From: Sipunculus nudus
Lineage: Eukaryota > Annelida > Sipuncula > Golfingiida > Sipunculidae
Length of the DNA stretch: 64,000 nucleotides
Direction: 5' to 3'
NCBI GenBank assembly: GCA_026874595.1
Contig: CM049310.1
Location: 9,236,001-9,300,000 of the forward strand
The translations under genes were made by a program, and so were the position numbers. Of the stretch, positions 25,151-37,510 are shown one piece after another (the stretch's first letter is position 1; each line of letters starts with the position of its first letter). Below the pieces are notes generated by a model that saw only the letters and a program-made list of their open reading frames with translations, had not been told where the DNA came from and searched no databases.

Positions 25151-27053
25151 TGTCTGAATGCTGTGACATTGTGAAAGATTGTGTCACATCTGATGACCCC
25201 CTCTCAGCTGATTTATAAAAGTAAATATATTATAATACGGTTACAAGAACATCAAGATAAGCAAATCCAAGATTAGCCCCTTCACTCCTGTATCTTAAAT
25301 ATTAACATTATTTTCACAGTTGCCAGTATATATTCTAATAGAATAATACCAGGTCATTTTATCTGAAAAAAAGCAGGGCAAGACAGCATTAAACTAAAAA
25401 TAAAAACTCTATTGGCTTAAACATTTTCTGCATTCCTCGCCTTCAGTCTATTAACATATCTTAGGATGATATAATGTAAATCCAAAAAATTACCCCCCCC
25501 CCCCCCCCACCTGTCCAATGACTTTAATTTCAAGAAAAAAAGAGCTCTACAAACACATGCAATAATTTGGTATTTACTTTATGCATTGAAGAAAAGTCAT
25601 AATCAAGACAAAATTTGTACATGCTTCATTAATAAATCTGCCAACTTAAAGAAGGTAAGTGATAACATAAAATGAAAAAAATTGTATTACTGGTGGATAA
25701 TTTCTTCTGAGCTCTTCCTTGATCACACATTGACTTTTTTCATTTTCTGGGGCTCTTGGTATAGGTATCTCATCTTAAAAATAAATACAAAAAATTAAAA
25801 CATATTTACAAATAAATCACACCTTTTGCTTATTTGTATATATCCATTTTATGTTATCCTCGAGTTTTCAAAATTATGTTTATACATGTTTCTTTTGATG
25901 TCATTCAAATTGAGATAGTTCTAGAAGTTATAACTGAGTAAAAATCTGCTCATAAAGAACATCATGTATAGACGTTTCACCTAACAAACTTAGGTCATAA
26001 CAATAGTGACAGTTACCGAATTGAAAGAAGTATGGTTCAATTTTTCAATTTATCATATATTAAGCATAAAAACTGATTTATTATGATTTTATTGGAATGT
26101 ATTGAGATCGCAAAATTTAAGCCTCACAAATAAGAAGACAACCACAGTACTTCTCTCTCAGGATAACCTCTTTCAACAGAGTCCATTTCCCTGAAATCAC
26201 ATTTGTGGATATGCCTTGAATTTGCACTCTGTAGCGATGATACTACCTGAAGTGATGCTTCATGTTTTTTACGCAATTCTTGCAAATTGTGTTTTTGAGG
26301 AAAAAACATCCCTTGATGCAGTATATCTTGCAGGACCCTCACATCTGAATTCTGATTTCAGCTCCTTACATAAACCTCTCTTCTGCTGTCATGTAACTCC
26401 TCTCCTTTTAGGAATTTTTAGCGAACCTGTGAGCTAATGTGATGGTGTGGCGTTGTCTGTCCTCCTTCCTCTCTATGTTAACCCATTCTGTCTTAGAACA
26501 ACAGGAGCTAGCATAAAGAAATTGTATGCAAAAAATTAGCCATCCGAAAAACTCTATCGGGTTTTGCTTATTTTTTTGCTAATTGCATTTTCTTAGATTT
26601 TATAGAGAAAAAGCCAAAAAACCTTTAAAAATCTTTTTCTCCAAAACGATCCTGCCAAATTGTTCAATATTTTACAGAAATGATCCCAGAGGCAAGCCCT
26701 CTCAAATTTGTTCAAATGGTTTGCGTTTGATGAATTTTGGCGGAGTTACATGAATTTGAACTTTGTCATTGGGCCAAGTAAGCATACTGACTGTCAGATA
26801 TTGACAATCAAAAAGTCAAGACAAACAATGCCGGCATACAAGTCCTTTAATCCACAACAAGGCAAACTGACCACGGGAGTAACCCGTAAATTTATAGCTG
26901 AGAACTCTGGGGTTCATACCGTAAATACATCTCACTGACATAGAAATCTCACAATTGACTGGAGCTAGCATCACCAAGTATTGTGAAAATATTGGTCATA
27001 TGACTCATATTTGAAATTGCCGATTTTGTGGGGCCATCTACATTGACCTGGTT
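25151..27053. other. non-coding stretch with poly-C tract
   Basis: No gene is firmly supported. It includes a C-tract at about 25493-25509 and, at 26510-26720, inverted diverged sequence related to 17100-17310. A minus-strand segment around 26160-26380 reads as a charged peptide and is followed by CTTCAG|GTAGTA, which could be a short exon, but I cannot identify it. Confidence 0.4.
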
Positions 27054-27740
27054 TTTAGCTCAGCTGACTTTCAGTCATGCTGGGCTATAGCGATGGGTCT
27101 TTGTCCGTTGTCCTTCCGTCTGTCCGTCCGGCCGGCCGTCCGGCCGTTAGCAGGGCACAAATCGTAACCGTAGGGGCTAGGGCCATGAACCCTATGCAGT
27201 CTTAGAGGGGAAGAACCATAATTATTTTGAGGTCACAAGGTCAAAGGTCAAAGTCACAGAACCAACTTCTTTGAAAAGCCTGTGGATGCATTTTAAGCCA
27301 AACCTTTCATCCCAATTCTTTTATCTTTCACATATAGCTCACCTACTAAGTGGGAGAAGAATCCTATAGATGTTGAGGTCACAAGGTCAAAGGTCAGGGA
27401 CACAGGATCCACTTCTTTGAAAAGGTTGTGGACACATTTCAAGCTAGACCTTTCATTCCCAACCTTTCAGCACTGATATCGCTTCTCTGCCAACAGGGGA
27501 AAAGACCTGTTGATTTTGAGGTCAAAGGTCAAGTTCACAGCACCCTCTTCTTACGTGGAGTCATATTCAGGCAAACTTTTCAATTTATACTTTCCATCTG
27601 TCATATATGGCTTACCTACCAATAGGGGAAGAAGCCTATTGATATTGAGTTCAAAAGGTCAAAGGTCAAGGTCACAATATTGTTCTAAATGCTTGTGAAC
27701 ATATTTCAAGTGAAACTGTTCAACCCAAACCTTCAGTCTT
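27054..27740 (+). repeat. hairpin-headed dispersed repeat, copy 1
   Basis: Begins TTTTTAGCTCAGCTGACT with a partly matching inverted arm, then CCGTCC-rich sequence. After that come three to four loose tandem paragraphs, each with GAGGTCACAAGGTCAAAGGTCA and CTTCTTTGAAAAG. No open frame or terminal inverted repeat is seen, so this looks like a non-autonomous family. Confidence 0.7.
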
Positions 27741-28451
27741 TCACATATGCCACATCTATGCATCACTGAATGTGATTCAAACTTCATATTTATGGGTCTT
27801 TTTGCATGAAAAAATAACTAATTGATTTTGAGGTCAGCTGGTCAGGAGGTTAAAGGTTGCAGGTCTAAGTTATTCACTCATTGGTTGCCAAGTAATTACA
27901 CCAGGCCAGATGTAAGTGGTTAGTAGTTAGCTGTCATTTAGAAAGAATCCAGTTGATATGTGGGCAGAAGGCCAAGGTCATAGGTCAGGGATGTTCACAA
28001 TAACTTATTTTGTAGACCATCTCTATTTTTCTTGTACATATAACCATTGGTTATGGTACATCTCACTGTGTGGCTGTAATTGTGAGTGATGCTGGTGACA
28101 TATGACTCTCTTTTGTATCAGCCTGTTAAGTGATAAGGCTGAGTGATAAATACCTCGTTACTGCATAACAAAAACACTGTTGCCGGAATGCTTCAGCCAG
28201 GCATAAAGACTGTGAGAGTATAGTATTAAGGTTTAGCCACTGATTTATAAGATGATGGGAACATTTTGCAGGTTTTTTATGGAATTATAGCAAAAAACTT
28301 AGTTTCCTAGATATCTGAATGTTTTTATATAAATCACCAGATATAAAAGCAAATGTTTGTTCTCATAATATGTGGATGTGTACCTGGATTTAGGATGGCT
28401 TTTTTTATTACAAGACCTTAAGTCATGCTTTCTGCATTTCTTTTCTTTTAG

Positions 28452-28736
28452 GATTTGCAGTTTACGTACCCTGCTGATCCCATTGAAAAGCAGAGTGATA
28501 AAAAAAAATATTGGACTTACACTTTTTACATTTGCATATCTATAAATCTAATATGAGGGCCTGAAAATGCCTTTTGAATTGTTTTGGACATTCATTTCTG
28601 TAACATCCTGTGGAGAATTTGCTACAAGTTTGGTCTCTTATTGGAGGATGTGTGATATCAAATGTCAGACTTGTCAGAAATCCATTATGCCAGTTAGCCA
28701 CCTTAGAAATCCTTTTGTCAGTGCAGTTTCAGTGAT
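28452..28736 (+). other. possible upstream RAG1L exon remnant
   Basis: A polypyrimidine-AG acceptor-like string (TTTCTTTTCTTTTAG) ends at 28451. The following frame reads DLQFTYPADPIEKQSDKKKY before stopping. Further on, about 28655-28735 reads a C-x2-CQK stretch (KCQTCQKSI) resembling the CRVCQK motif of the RAG1L N-terminus at 30.1 kb. A dispersed repeat begins immediately afterwards and may have cut it. This is suggestive only. Confidence 0.2.
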
Positions 28737-29235
28737 TTTTAGCTCAGCTGACTTTTAGTCATGCTGTGCTATAGCGATGGGTCTTTGTCCGTCGTCCTTC
28801 CGTCTGTCCGGCAGGCCGGCCGTCCGGCCGTTAGCAGGGCACAAATTGTAACTGTAAGGGCTAGATACATGAACCCTATGCAGTCATAGAGGATCTAAAA
28901 AGATCTCCTTGCAGATCTGAAATTAGGTCACTGTGACCTATATTCTCTGAGTTACAGGGTGTTTGCACCTCCCAGAATTAATTCTTATAGCCAAAATAAT
29001 CATCCCAAACCTTACATGTCAATAGAGGAACAAACCTTTTGATATTTAGGTCTTAGGGTCAAAGGTCAATGTCACAGGACCAGCTTCTTGAAAAAAGTTG
29101 TTGATGCATTTCAAGTCAGACTTTTCATCCCAAACCTTCCATCTTCCAAGTATGGTCAGATACCATCAGGCTTTAAATACAGGTCACGCTTGTCAGCTGA
29201 GCGTCATGACCCATGGGTCACTTGTTATGGGCAAG
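28737..29235 (+). repeat. hairpin-headed dispersed repeat, copy 2
   Basis: Same head as at 27054 (TTTTTAGCTCAGCTGACT), and an apparent tail CAGCTGAGCGTCATGACCCATGGGTCACTTGTT that is shared with the copy ending near 48911. Confidence 0.75.
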
Positions 29236-30079
29236 ACACTCATTATTTTAGCCTCTTAAAGTTTAAAAATGTTTATGATGAAACTGTCAAGTTGAATTGT
29301 TAAGTTTTTTACAAGAATTATCCTAGGACATGGTTCTTTCAAACATATTAGAATAGATTGAGTTTGTTGATTGTTGGTTAAAAAGTCATTAAAAGCTTAA
29401 CTTGGTCTTATGGCCATTATTTAGTCTATTTCAAACTAGGGACTGCAATAGTGTTCTACAAAATTGTCGTTTCAATTATAACTTCTGTAACATTGCACAA
29501 AAATTATTCTTAGGTGGCCTTTGTTCAAGTTTTGTGGAATGATTTTTGGCAGAATTATTAAACCTTTTACAATAAAAGGACTGCATCCTTTATTATTCTA
29601 GTTATGTTGATAAAAATATGTGTCAGCTTGAATAAAAAAAAGCAATTGTGCCAAAGTCTTTCAGCATGTGTAAACAGATTTGCCAACAGGCCAAGATTGT
29701 GTCCGTATCTTTAAATAGGTTGGGAAACTGCCAACTGTTTCAGATTTGGCTACAGGTCAAGAGTTCATCCAGTGTAGCCAGATATAGGGCAAGAGTTCAA
29801 TCAGTGCAGACAGGCACAAGGTATGTGTTCACCTCATGGGTGTCATGTGAAGACCTCATGGGCACCATGTGATTACCTCATGGGTAGCATGTGATCACCT
29901 CATGGGTGTCATGCCCCTCTGGGGTGCATGTGGAGCCAATCTGTGAGCCAATGCAATGATGTTGCTACTTTTTCAGATTTGGTAACAGGCCAAAGGTCAG
30001 TCTTGATCTATTTATAGCTTTCACAGACTGCCAACTGTATCAGATTAGGCAACAGGTCAAGAGTTCACTCTTTATCTAT
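29236..30079. other. non-coding sequence with short repeated phrases
   Basis: The phrase CAGATTTGGCTACAGGTCAAGAGTTCA and variants occur near 29741, 29975 and 30040. CTCATGGGTGTCATGTG-type strings repeat around 29830-29920. Low-order duplication just upstream of RAG1L; no exon recognised. Confidence 0.5.
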
Positions 30080-31652
30080 AGATCATTTCAAGAAGTTGTT
30101 AATTCACTGTCGAGTTTGTCAAAAGCCCACCAGCCAAGTGCAGGGGAGAAATATCTTTCCAGTTTCAGACTACAAAAGCACCATTGCTTTTCATTTCAGT
30201 TATGACCTGGATATTCAAGATGTTCATCCCCTATTTCTTTGTTTATCTTGTTACCAGACACATTGGCATGTGAGACTCAAGTGAGATATGATAGGTGTGT
30301 AGAAAAACACATTGCTGCCAGAGTTAAATGTTGATATTGTGAATGCATAGGTGGTAACAAACGGTGCTTTATAACATCATGTAAACACATTCTTTGTTAT
30401 ACATGTGTTAGAGGTCTACTTAATAATGGCAGTGCTTGCCAGTTATGCAGATCAGTCATGGGGGTTGATGACTTATATGATGCTACTCATAAGGTTTCCA
30501 TGGTGACAGAAGAAATTCATGTTAAGTGCAGATATGTTGAAAAAGGTTGTAAGGAAGAAGTCGAGTTAGACAAATTGTTTGAACATGAAAAAATATGTAT
30601 TTATGGCAGGTATAGCAGAGCTTTTCTAGCTTAGCCAAGGAAACGTTCTGTCAGACCAAGAGATATAAAAATGAACTTGAACCAGGCAAAACCAGGGTAA
30701 AAGGGATAGACTCAATAACTTGATACAGACTGTTGGTTCCTATTGCACTGAACATTATGAAAACATTGTCAGTGTTTTATTTTTCATGTTGAAAATGAAC
30801 TTCAGTTACAGGATGAAATTGAGTTGACATAAAACTGCAGAATATGTGGGATTCCACAGGATAAAAAAAATGACAGCCAAAGAAAGCTTAGCAATGAGGG
30901 TTGAGAGTCTTCAGAGTAAGTCCCTGTACAGAAGACAGTATAGGATTTTAAAGCATAAACATGACACTGTGATTCCAAGCCCTCATGAACTGACTAAGGT
31001 TGAGGCTGAATTTATAGTGCCCCCTGCTTGTGAGTACAATTTAACAGACCCTGAACTAGAAATGACTTATGAGCATAATCCTGCCAAAGATTCCAGGCCT
31101 GTTGATGTGATGGCAAATTTCTCAACAGGGCTTCCAGAACTGTTACCTCCAAATTGCAAAGGCGTGAGATGGCACTATCCAGATGCATTGGCCTCAACAT
31201 TAAAAGAATTGGACCCTATGGTAGAGGAAGGGCTGGACATGCTGGAGTTTGATAGTCATGATGCTGTGCTCACAGCAATGATAAAAGATGGAGGGGATGG
31301 CATGGGGGATTGCTCTGTTTACAAGGAGAACGGTGACAAAAAATTGCCTGATAAAGCGTTTTGATTTGCTTTTGTATACTTGAAAATACATGTTAATATG
31401 GATGGCAAAAAAATTGTTGTGTATGAGTGTGAGACACCAAATTCAGTCCTTTCCAACCGTCTGTTGCTGGAGGCGCTTGCAGATGAAAACAACAAGTCTG
31501 CTGCAACCATCTGTCTTGCACCTATTGAAACTGAAAGGACATCTTTAAGGAAAAAACTCCTGTCTGTTAATGTTAAAGAAAACCTAGTTAGGAATTATTA
31601 GTTTGTTTTTTACTCATCGATGGAAGATGAGAAATATGACCGTGCAAAATAA
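30080..31652 (+). pseudogene. RAG1L: RAG1-like recombinase, broken and truncated
   Basis: RAG1 is the catalytic subunit of the V(D)J recombinase and of RAG transposons; it cuts DNA with a DDE RNase H-fold core. Four segments align in order with RAG1. (1) 30081-30284: a zinc-binding segment with HCRVCQK and DVHPLFLCLSC. (2) 30305-30631, shifted frame: RING finger with TSCKHILCYTC and CQLC, then a TRAF-like finger VKCRYVEKGCKEEVELDKLF. (3) About 30640-30845, decayed linker with YENIVSVLFFMLK. (4) 30846-31649: core entry, with KDGGDGMGD supplying the first catalytic Asp (31296-31298) and PNSVLSNRLLLEALADE. Stops lie at 30332, 30632, 31362 (TGA where RAG1 has Arg) and 31599. Homology ends at 31652, before the second and third catalytic residues. 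The family call is firm; function is lost. Confidence 0.9.
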
Positions 31653-32787
31653 ACATGAACAGTGAAGCATACCAGTGAAACTTTGCAAAATTTTTTGAAT
31701 AGTGTCCTCTACAAATGCAAATTAATAATCATGCAACACTTAATCAAAGGAAGGTTATGAAAGTAACTCTGCAGTTTCTTACAGAATAATGAGACTGCAA
31801 TATCATTCATAGTGACATGCATTTTTTGAAATATCAATTTCCAAATACTTCTACCAATAAAATAATATAAATGACCTTTATACCAATATGGAATGAACCT
31901 TTCTTGTCTTGCTAAAATATTGTTAATAGCATAAAATATGGATTTCTTGCAGGCATTATCACCAACATATTTTAACATGAGCAGAGCACTTTACATCTGC
32001 AGATGTTAGCTCCTAGCATACTTATATAATACACTACCATCTCCTTGCATGTCAATAGAAACAATATAAGAAAACCATGTAATTAGCATCATAACACCTT
32101 ATATACTTAGGTTACAAATAACAGTAGTGGTGCTATGTTATACCAAATGAACATTTAACCGTTACTACCATAGCTACAAGATCATAAATAATCTCAGTCT
32201 CTACCATGATACATATTATAGCATAGAGAATGAATTTTCTATTCTTTCAACATAAAATAATCCAAAGACATTCATAATGCAAAATGTATACGTACCCATA
32301 AGCCTTTTACCTGACAACATCTGTGCAACATGCTATTACCTGAAGAATCTCAAACAGCCATATTAAAGTCTTATGCCAGTTCAATACACAATATTCAATC
32401 AAGCTATCACAACAGAGTATACATTTCTTGGGTAACCTATTCGCATCAATACCCATGTTTTGGTCCAAATCATGTTACACCTGGTCTCTGTTATCCATTG
32501 TATATCAGATCTGCATTATCGATATATACCATTTCTGTTGACATAGACATTAAAGCATTCATAATGCATCAGTATAAACAATATATCAGCATGTTTATTC
32601 TTATGTGGACTTTTTACACAACTTAATACTTGTTCATTCAAGACTGATAGTTAGTGTCATTATTTCCCTAAACCACATTATCACCAACTATTGAAGAAAT
32701 ACAGCAATGAACAAGGCTTCATCAAGGAGACACTATTTATTAACATATCACATATTTAACATCGTCATTATTAACATCGTCATCATC
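31653..32787. other. non-coding sequence after truncated RAG1L
   Basis: AT-rich with no recognisable RAG1 C-terminus on either strand. ORFs here are short and compositionally random. Confidence 0.55.
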
Positions 32788-32973
32788 TTACATCTCAGTA
32801 TCAGACTCATCATCAGTAATATCAAAATTTCTAGGAAGTTCCTGTAACAGTTCTACATTCCCTCGGGGATCAACTACAATCATCTTTCTGTTCACCCAGC
32901 GACTGTTACCTCCCAATGCTCTGGTCTTATCTCAAACAAATTCTGCTCATCATTACAGGCTGTTACTACATAT
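32788..32973 (-). pseudogene. gypsy D integrase C-terminal tail, left part
   Basis: Minus-strand translation reads YVVTACNDEQNLFEIRPEHW and, after a frame change, an acidic tail stopping at 32788. It continues the integrase segment whose other half lies at 37511-37660. Gypsy B is inserted between the two halves with a near-match 5-bp duplication, CATAT (32969-32973) versus CACAT (37511-37515). Confidence 0.7.
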
Positions 32974-33140
32974 TGTAGCAACTTCACTCTGACTCCATGA
33001 TGAACAGTACTGTAAGAAACTTTATTAACCAAGGTCAAGGTTGTGTTACTGTAAAGATTCGGTATTACCGTACTGACACTATTTAGTGCCGATCACATAA
33101 CATTATATGAGACATTGCATGATACAATAACAATGTTATA
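32974..33140 (-). repeat. gypsy B 3' LTR
   Basis: Starts TGTAGCAACTTCACTCTGAC and ends AACAATGTTATA; aligned with 37344-37510 along its full length. Confidence 0.88.
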
Positions 33141-33620
33141 TTTCCAAAGGAAATAAAGGCCAGAATATTACTGCAAGAATGTGTGTTGCTAATAAAACTT
33201 AAATTTGACAAAATTAATGTTTCTCTGATTCTTAGAACTGTCCATATTAAAGAGAGTCCTTTGTAGCACATATTGGCTTAATCCTATATACAGTGTGCTG
33301 TTTTGTTTACAATGTAAACTGACAAAGTACTAAATGACATAAGTAAACCACTCGCATGTTTACATTTAAAAATATACAAATATTATTGAGAAGAGAGGTT
33401 TCAAGCACTTCATCCTCAGCATCTGTCACAATGTTGTGAGTATATGTGTGATGCTATGATGCATTTTAAATGAGAGGAGAGGTTTCCAGCACATCACTCT
33501 CAGACATCCTCAGCATCTGTCTATGTTGTGTGTGTCATGAGATGCTTTGTTATTGTTCTGTGGTATGTTTTCAAGTGTATATAACTGTTTACAAATGTGT
33601 GTTTGATGTAATTGTCCACA

Positions 33621-36600
33621 CTAAAGGTCCAAACGTCTTGGTGGTTTGATGACACGACCACATCGGGTCTTGACGGATGAATCACCAGTAGTTAGAGGCA
33701 TAAGATCTTAACCTTTCTGACCATGGTAATGCTTTTGCCTGATTTTCTCTTTATTTCTGCATGATCAACTGCAACTGGTTTAAGTAAATCACTAGCAACT
33801 GGGATCATGTTCTTTTGTCTGCGTCCCATTAGTAAGACTGCTGGTGATAGACTACAACTCTCCATTAGTGTTGATCGATAATCCAATAGAGCAAGCTACA
33901 CTTGCGCCAAAGTCTCTTTACTGTTTGTACTCCTCCCTCAGCTTCACCATTTGCTGATGATGTGTTATGTTCACTACCAAAGGTAGCAAAGAAAGAGGCG
34001 AATTCAGCTGATGAAAACTGAGGTCCATTATCTGTTCTTAGCAGATCTGGGAGACCATGTCTACAAAACTGAAATTTAAGAGCATCAATAGTTGTCTTGC
34101 TAGTCAGATCTTTCAGCTGATCAACTTCGATATATTTTGAGTAATAATCCACTAGCAGTAGATACTGTTTGCCATCAAACTCAAAAAAAGGTCTGCTCCT
34201 AACTCACACCAAGGCAGTTCTGGTGTTTTTTTTGGTCTCAAAGTTTCTGCCTGTTGTTTGTTCTGGTATGCTGCACACAAGCTGCAATCCTTCACAGCAT
34301 TTTCAATATCCGTAGTCATACCTGGCCAAAACAAGACTTCTCTTGCTCTCTCTTTGCATTTCCGGTAACCAATATGGGTCTCGTGGATATGGGAAAGCAT
34401 ATCTTGGTGCAGTGAGGATGGAACAACCATCCTCATCCCTTTGAAGACTATACCATCAAGTATACCAATACTGTCTGACACAAGGGGGAGCTTCATTTCT
34501 GACATCTGGCCATCCTTTCTGAATAATTTGCTGTAGTTCATTCAACTCATTGGCTATACAGTCTTGAAACTGTCTGTGTCATGATGGCGACACAGCAATG
34601 TAATCTACTGAGTTGATTAGGACTTCTGGAATATCTGGTACTGTTTCAGTGTCTGGTTTGACTGCTCGACTTAGAGCATCCCCTATGGGAATGTCTGTTC
34701 TCTTCTTGTATGTTACATGTAAATTATATGGTTGCAAGCGCAACATCATGACCTGAAGTCTCATTGGCGCAGCAAGTAGTGGCTTTGAGAAGATTAGCTG
34801 TAATGGCTTGTGGTCACTTTTGACTGAGACTGGCTGTCCAAATATGTAAAAATGAAACTTCTTGCATGAGTGGAAAATCGGGAGTGTTTCCTTCTCCAGT
34901 TGCGAGTAACGCTGTTCAGTTAAGGCACATGATGTGTACGCTATAGGTCTGCCCTCTTATAGAAGAGGACCTCCCAGTCTGTAGCTACTGGCGTCACATT
35001 GAATTTTAATGTTCTTACTTGGGTTTCAAGCGTGCTAATACTGGAGCCTCACTGCATAAGACTTTCATCTTCTCAAAGCTTTCTTGCTGTGGCTTGAGCC
35101 AAAAGAAGTCTACGTCCTTCTTGATAACTTCTCTCAATGGTGCATCCACTGTGCTCATATCTGGTAGGAACTTGCTAAGGTATTGGACCATTCCAAGAAA
35201 TCTCCTAACATCCTGTTTGCTTTGGGGCTCTGGCATATTCAGTATGGCTTTAACTTTGTCTGAGCTTGGTTCAGTGCCATCCTTAGTGATTGTGTGGCTG
35301 ACGTAGTCAACTCTTTCTTGACGAATCTGAAACTTGTCAAAGTTGAAACTCAAGTTGTATTCAGTAGCCTGGCTGAAGAATTCGATCATGATCCTGTTAG
35401 TCTGTGCCAGCTACCAGGATGTCATCCATAATGGCTCATGCTCCTTGGATGCCTTTCAACATCTGGTCCATCTTGCGCTGGAAGATTTCCTGGGCTGACT
35501 ATATCCCGAAAGGAAGAAGGAAAGCCAGCGATAACGACCCTGGGGGTTTTGAAAGTTGTTAACTAGCTCGACTCATAGTCTAGTTTGATTTGAAGAAAAC
35601 CTGATTTTGCATCTAACACTGAAAATACCTTGGCCTTAGATCATGATGCAAACAACCTCCTCCACAGTCGGGAGTGGATAGTGTTCACACCTGATAGCTC
35701 TATTAAGGTCTTTTGGATCTAATAAGATGTTGTTCTTACTGACAACTACCATGGAGATGACCCAATCTGTGGGTTCTGTTACACGTGTTATTTGTCAATT
35801 TTGCTCCATTTCTGCAAGTTTACACTTGATTTTCTCTACAAGTGACTGGGGTTGTCTTCTAGGGCCATGAACCACAGGGGGAACTGTTGGGTCAATCTTC
35901 AAAGTACATGTGCCTGGCAAAGTTGCTGTACTTTTCTTCAGTTGTGGGTACTGTAGCTCTATGTTGACCCTATCAATGAGTCCAAGATCTTTGCTGGCCT
36001 GGGCTGACAACAGAGGCCTTTGATCTGAGGTCACAACATAATACTGAATGTCTACACACTTGTCCTTGTATTGTTTTGGCAATGTTATTCTCCCAATCAC
36101 TTTAATTTGATGCTGTGTGTAGGATTGGAACTTTCTTTCTGAACCTATCAGTGTTTGGTCTGTTTCAATTTTCATTAGATCCGTATATGGCATTAATGAT
36201 TGGGCAGTGCCAGTATCTATTTGCATTTTAAGATGCTTGTTGTTCACTTTGACAGTTATTAGCCAATCATCACTGTCTCTCTAAGTGGTGGTCACTGTTT
36301 TAATTACATGAGCATACTTCTCACTTGAGTCCCACTGGCTACTCTCACTGGTTTCCTCTAATTCGTCTACCAGATTAGCCTAAACAGGTTTACTGCGAGG
36401 TTTAGTGCCTTTCTTTGACTTACACTGCTGAAGTGACCAGTCTTGTGACAATAATGGCATGTTTCATCGGCTGCTGGACAAACTTTATGGTTGAACCTGA
36501 CACTGAAACCACACCTACCACATATCCTAGCACGCCTCTTGTCCTTTTCTGGTGTCATCCTGGACTGACGTGGTTTATCACTGAACCTATGTGCTGGTTT

Positions 36601-37155
36601 TCTGACTGACACTTGATAAACTTTAGGGTCTTCATCAAGACCTGCCCCAATAGCCTTCAATGAGGCATGTGCGGTTTCATAGTTTTGCCCAATACGTATG
36701 GCTTTGACTAAAGTAAGCACGTCACCTTCTTCTAAACAATTTTCTTGGACAGCTGTATGATATGAACGAAGTACTATAGTATCTCTGAGCATACGGTCTT
36801 CTTCTTTAAATCCACAGTCTTTAACTAGTAGCTTGAGATCAGTGACAAAAGTCACTGTGGAATGTATTTGATCATGCTTGGGAGCAACATAGTGCAAGTA
36901 TTTAGCATAGACTCCTGTCAAGGTTTCATACTCAGCCGGTCGATTATCCTCACCAGGGGTGAAATGAAAGGTTGTATAGATTTATCTACCTTTATCTCCA
37001 ATATAAGTCATCAAATAATTTACCTTTTCGATCTCTGACTTGCTGGACAACGGACCCTTGAAGGTAAAATCACAGTGTTGCTGAAATTGCTTCTATTCTC
37101 GGTGGAGATCCGTTGCTTCCCAGTTCATAGCTTGTTTAGCGCTCAAGTCCGCCAT
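33621..37155 (-). pseudogene. gypsy B gag-pol, many lesions
   Basis: Gag begins at an ATG at 37155 and is cut by several stops. A zinc knuckle (CHYCHKTGHF) lies near 36440. Protease MQIDTGTAQSLMPY lies at 36201-36160, RT/RNaseH fragments at 35765-34780 (for example RRFLGMVQYLSKFLP), and integrase at 34541-33692 with the HHCC finger and LRTDNGPQFSS. A tail ending KPPRRLDL stops at 33621. Frame changes and stops occur throughout, so it is a fossil. A shortened gag suggests an internal deletion near 36880. Same clade as elements A and C by sequence. Confidence 0.88.
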
Positions 37156-37327
37156 TTTGATTCACTGCGTTCACGCGCTTTTGACTGAATCGGCCAAATG
37201 TCCTTGGAACAAATATTTAACACAAAGTTGTGCGTCCTCCGTGCTTTCTGTACAAAGCTTAGGTGTGTATCTCCTGAACGATGGGGTAATGTCCTATAAA
37301 CCACTGTTTAAAGGTAGAAATATAGGC

Positions 37328-37343
37328 CCGACTTCTGACACCA
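37328..37343 (-). other. gypsy B primer-binding site, tRNA-Leu type
   Basis: CCGACTTCTGACACCA directly abuts the 5' LTR. It matches the gypsy A site and tRNA-Leu 3' end except at one base. Confidence 0.75.
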
Positions 37344-37510
37344 TTAAACAACTTCACTCTGACTCCATTATGAGCAGTACTGTAAGAAACTTTATTAACC
37401 AAGGTCAAGGTTGTGTTACCGGAAAGATTTGGTATTATCCTGCTGACACTGTTTAGTGCCGATCACACAACATTATATGAGACATTGCATGATACAATAA
37501 CAATGTTACA
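37344..37510 (-). repeat. gypsy B 5' LTR
   Basis: Starts TTAAACAACTTCACTCTGAC and ends AACAATGTTACA, 167 bp; diverged from the 3' LTR at about a dozen sites. Confidence 0.88.

Larger units (their letters stand above)
32974..37510 (-). mobile_element. Ty3/gypsy LTR retrotransposon B, old copy
   Basis: A 4.54-kb element has 167-bp LTRs at 32974-33140 and 37344-37510 that differ at roughly a dozen positions, so it is clearly older than element A. A tRNA-Leu-type primer site abuts the right LTR. Genes run on the minus strand and resemble element A in motif and order. It sits inside the gypsy D integrase. Confidence 0.9.

Noticed and set aside
28064-28935. CACTGTG heptamer-like strings at 28064 and 28929 as possible RAG transposon ends or recombination signals
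   Set aside because: No nonamer at 12 or 23 bp, no matching inverted end beyond RAG2L, and the second lies inside a dispersed repeat. Seven bases are expected by chance.
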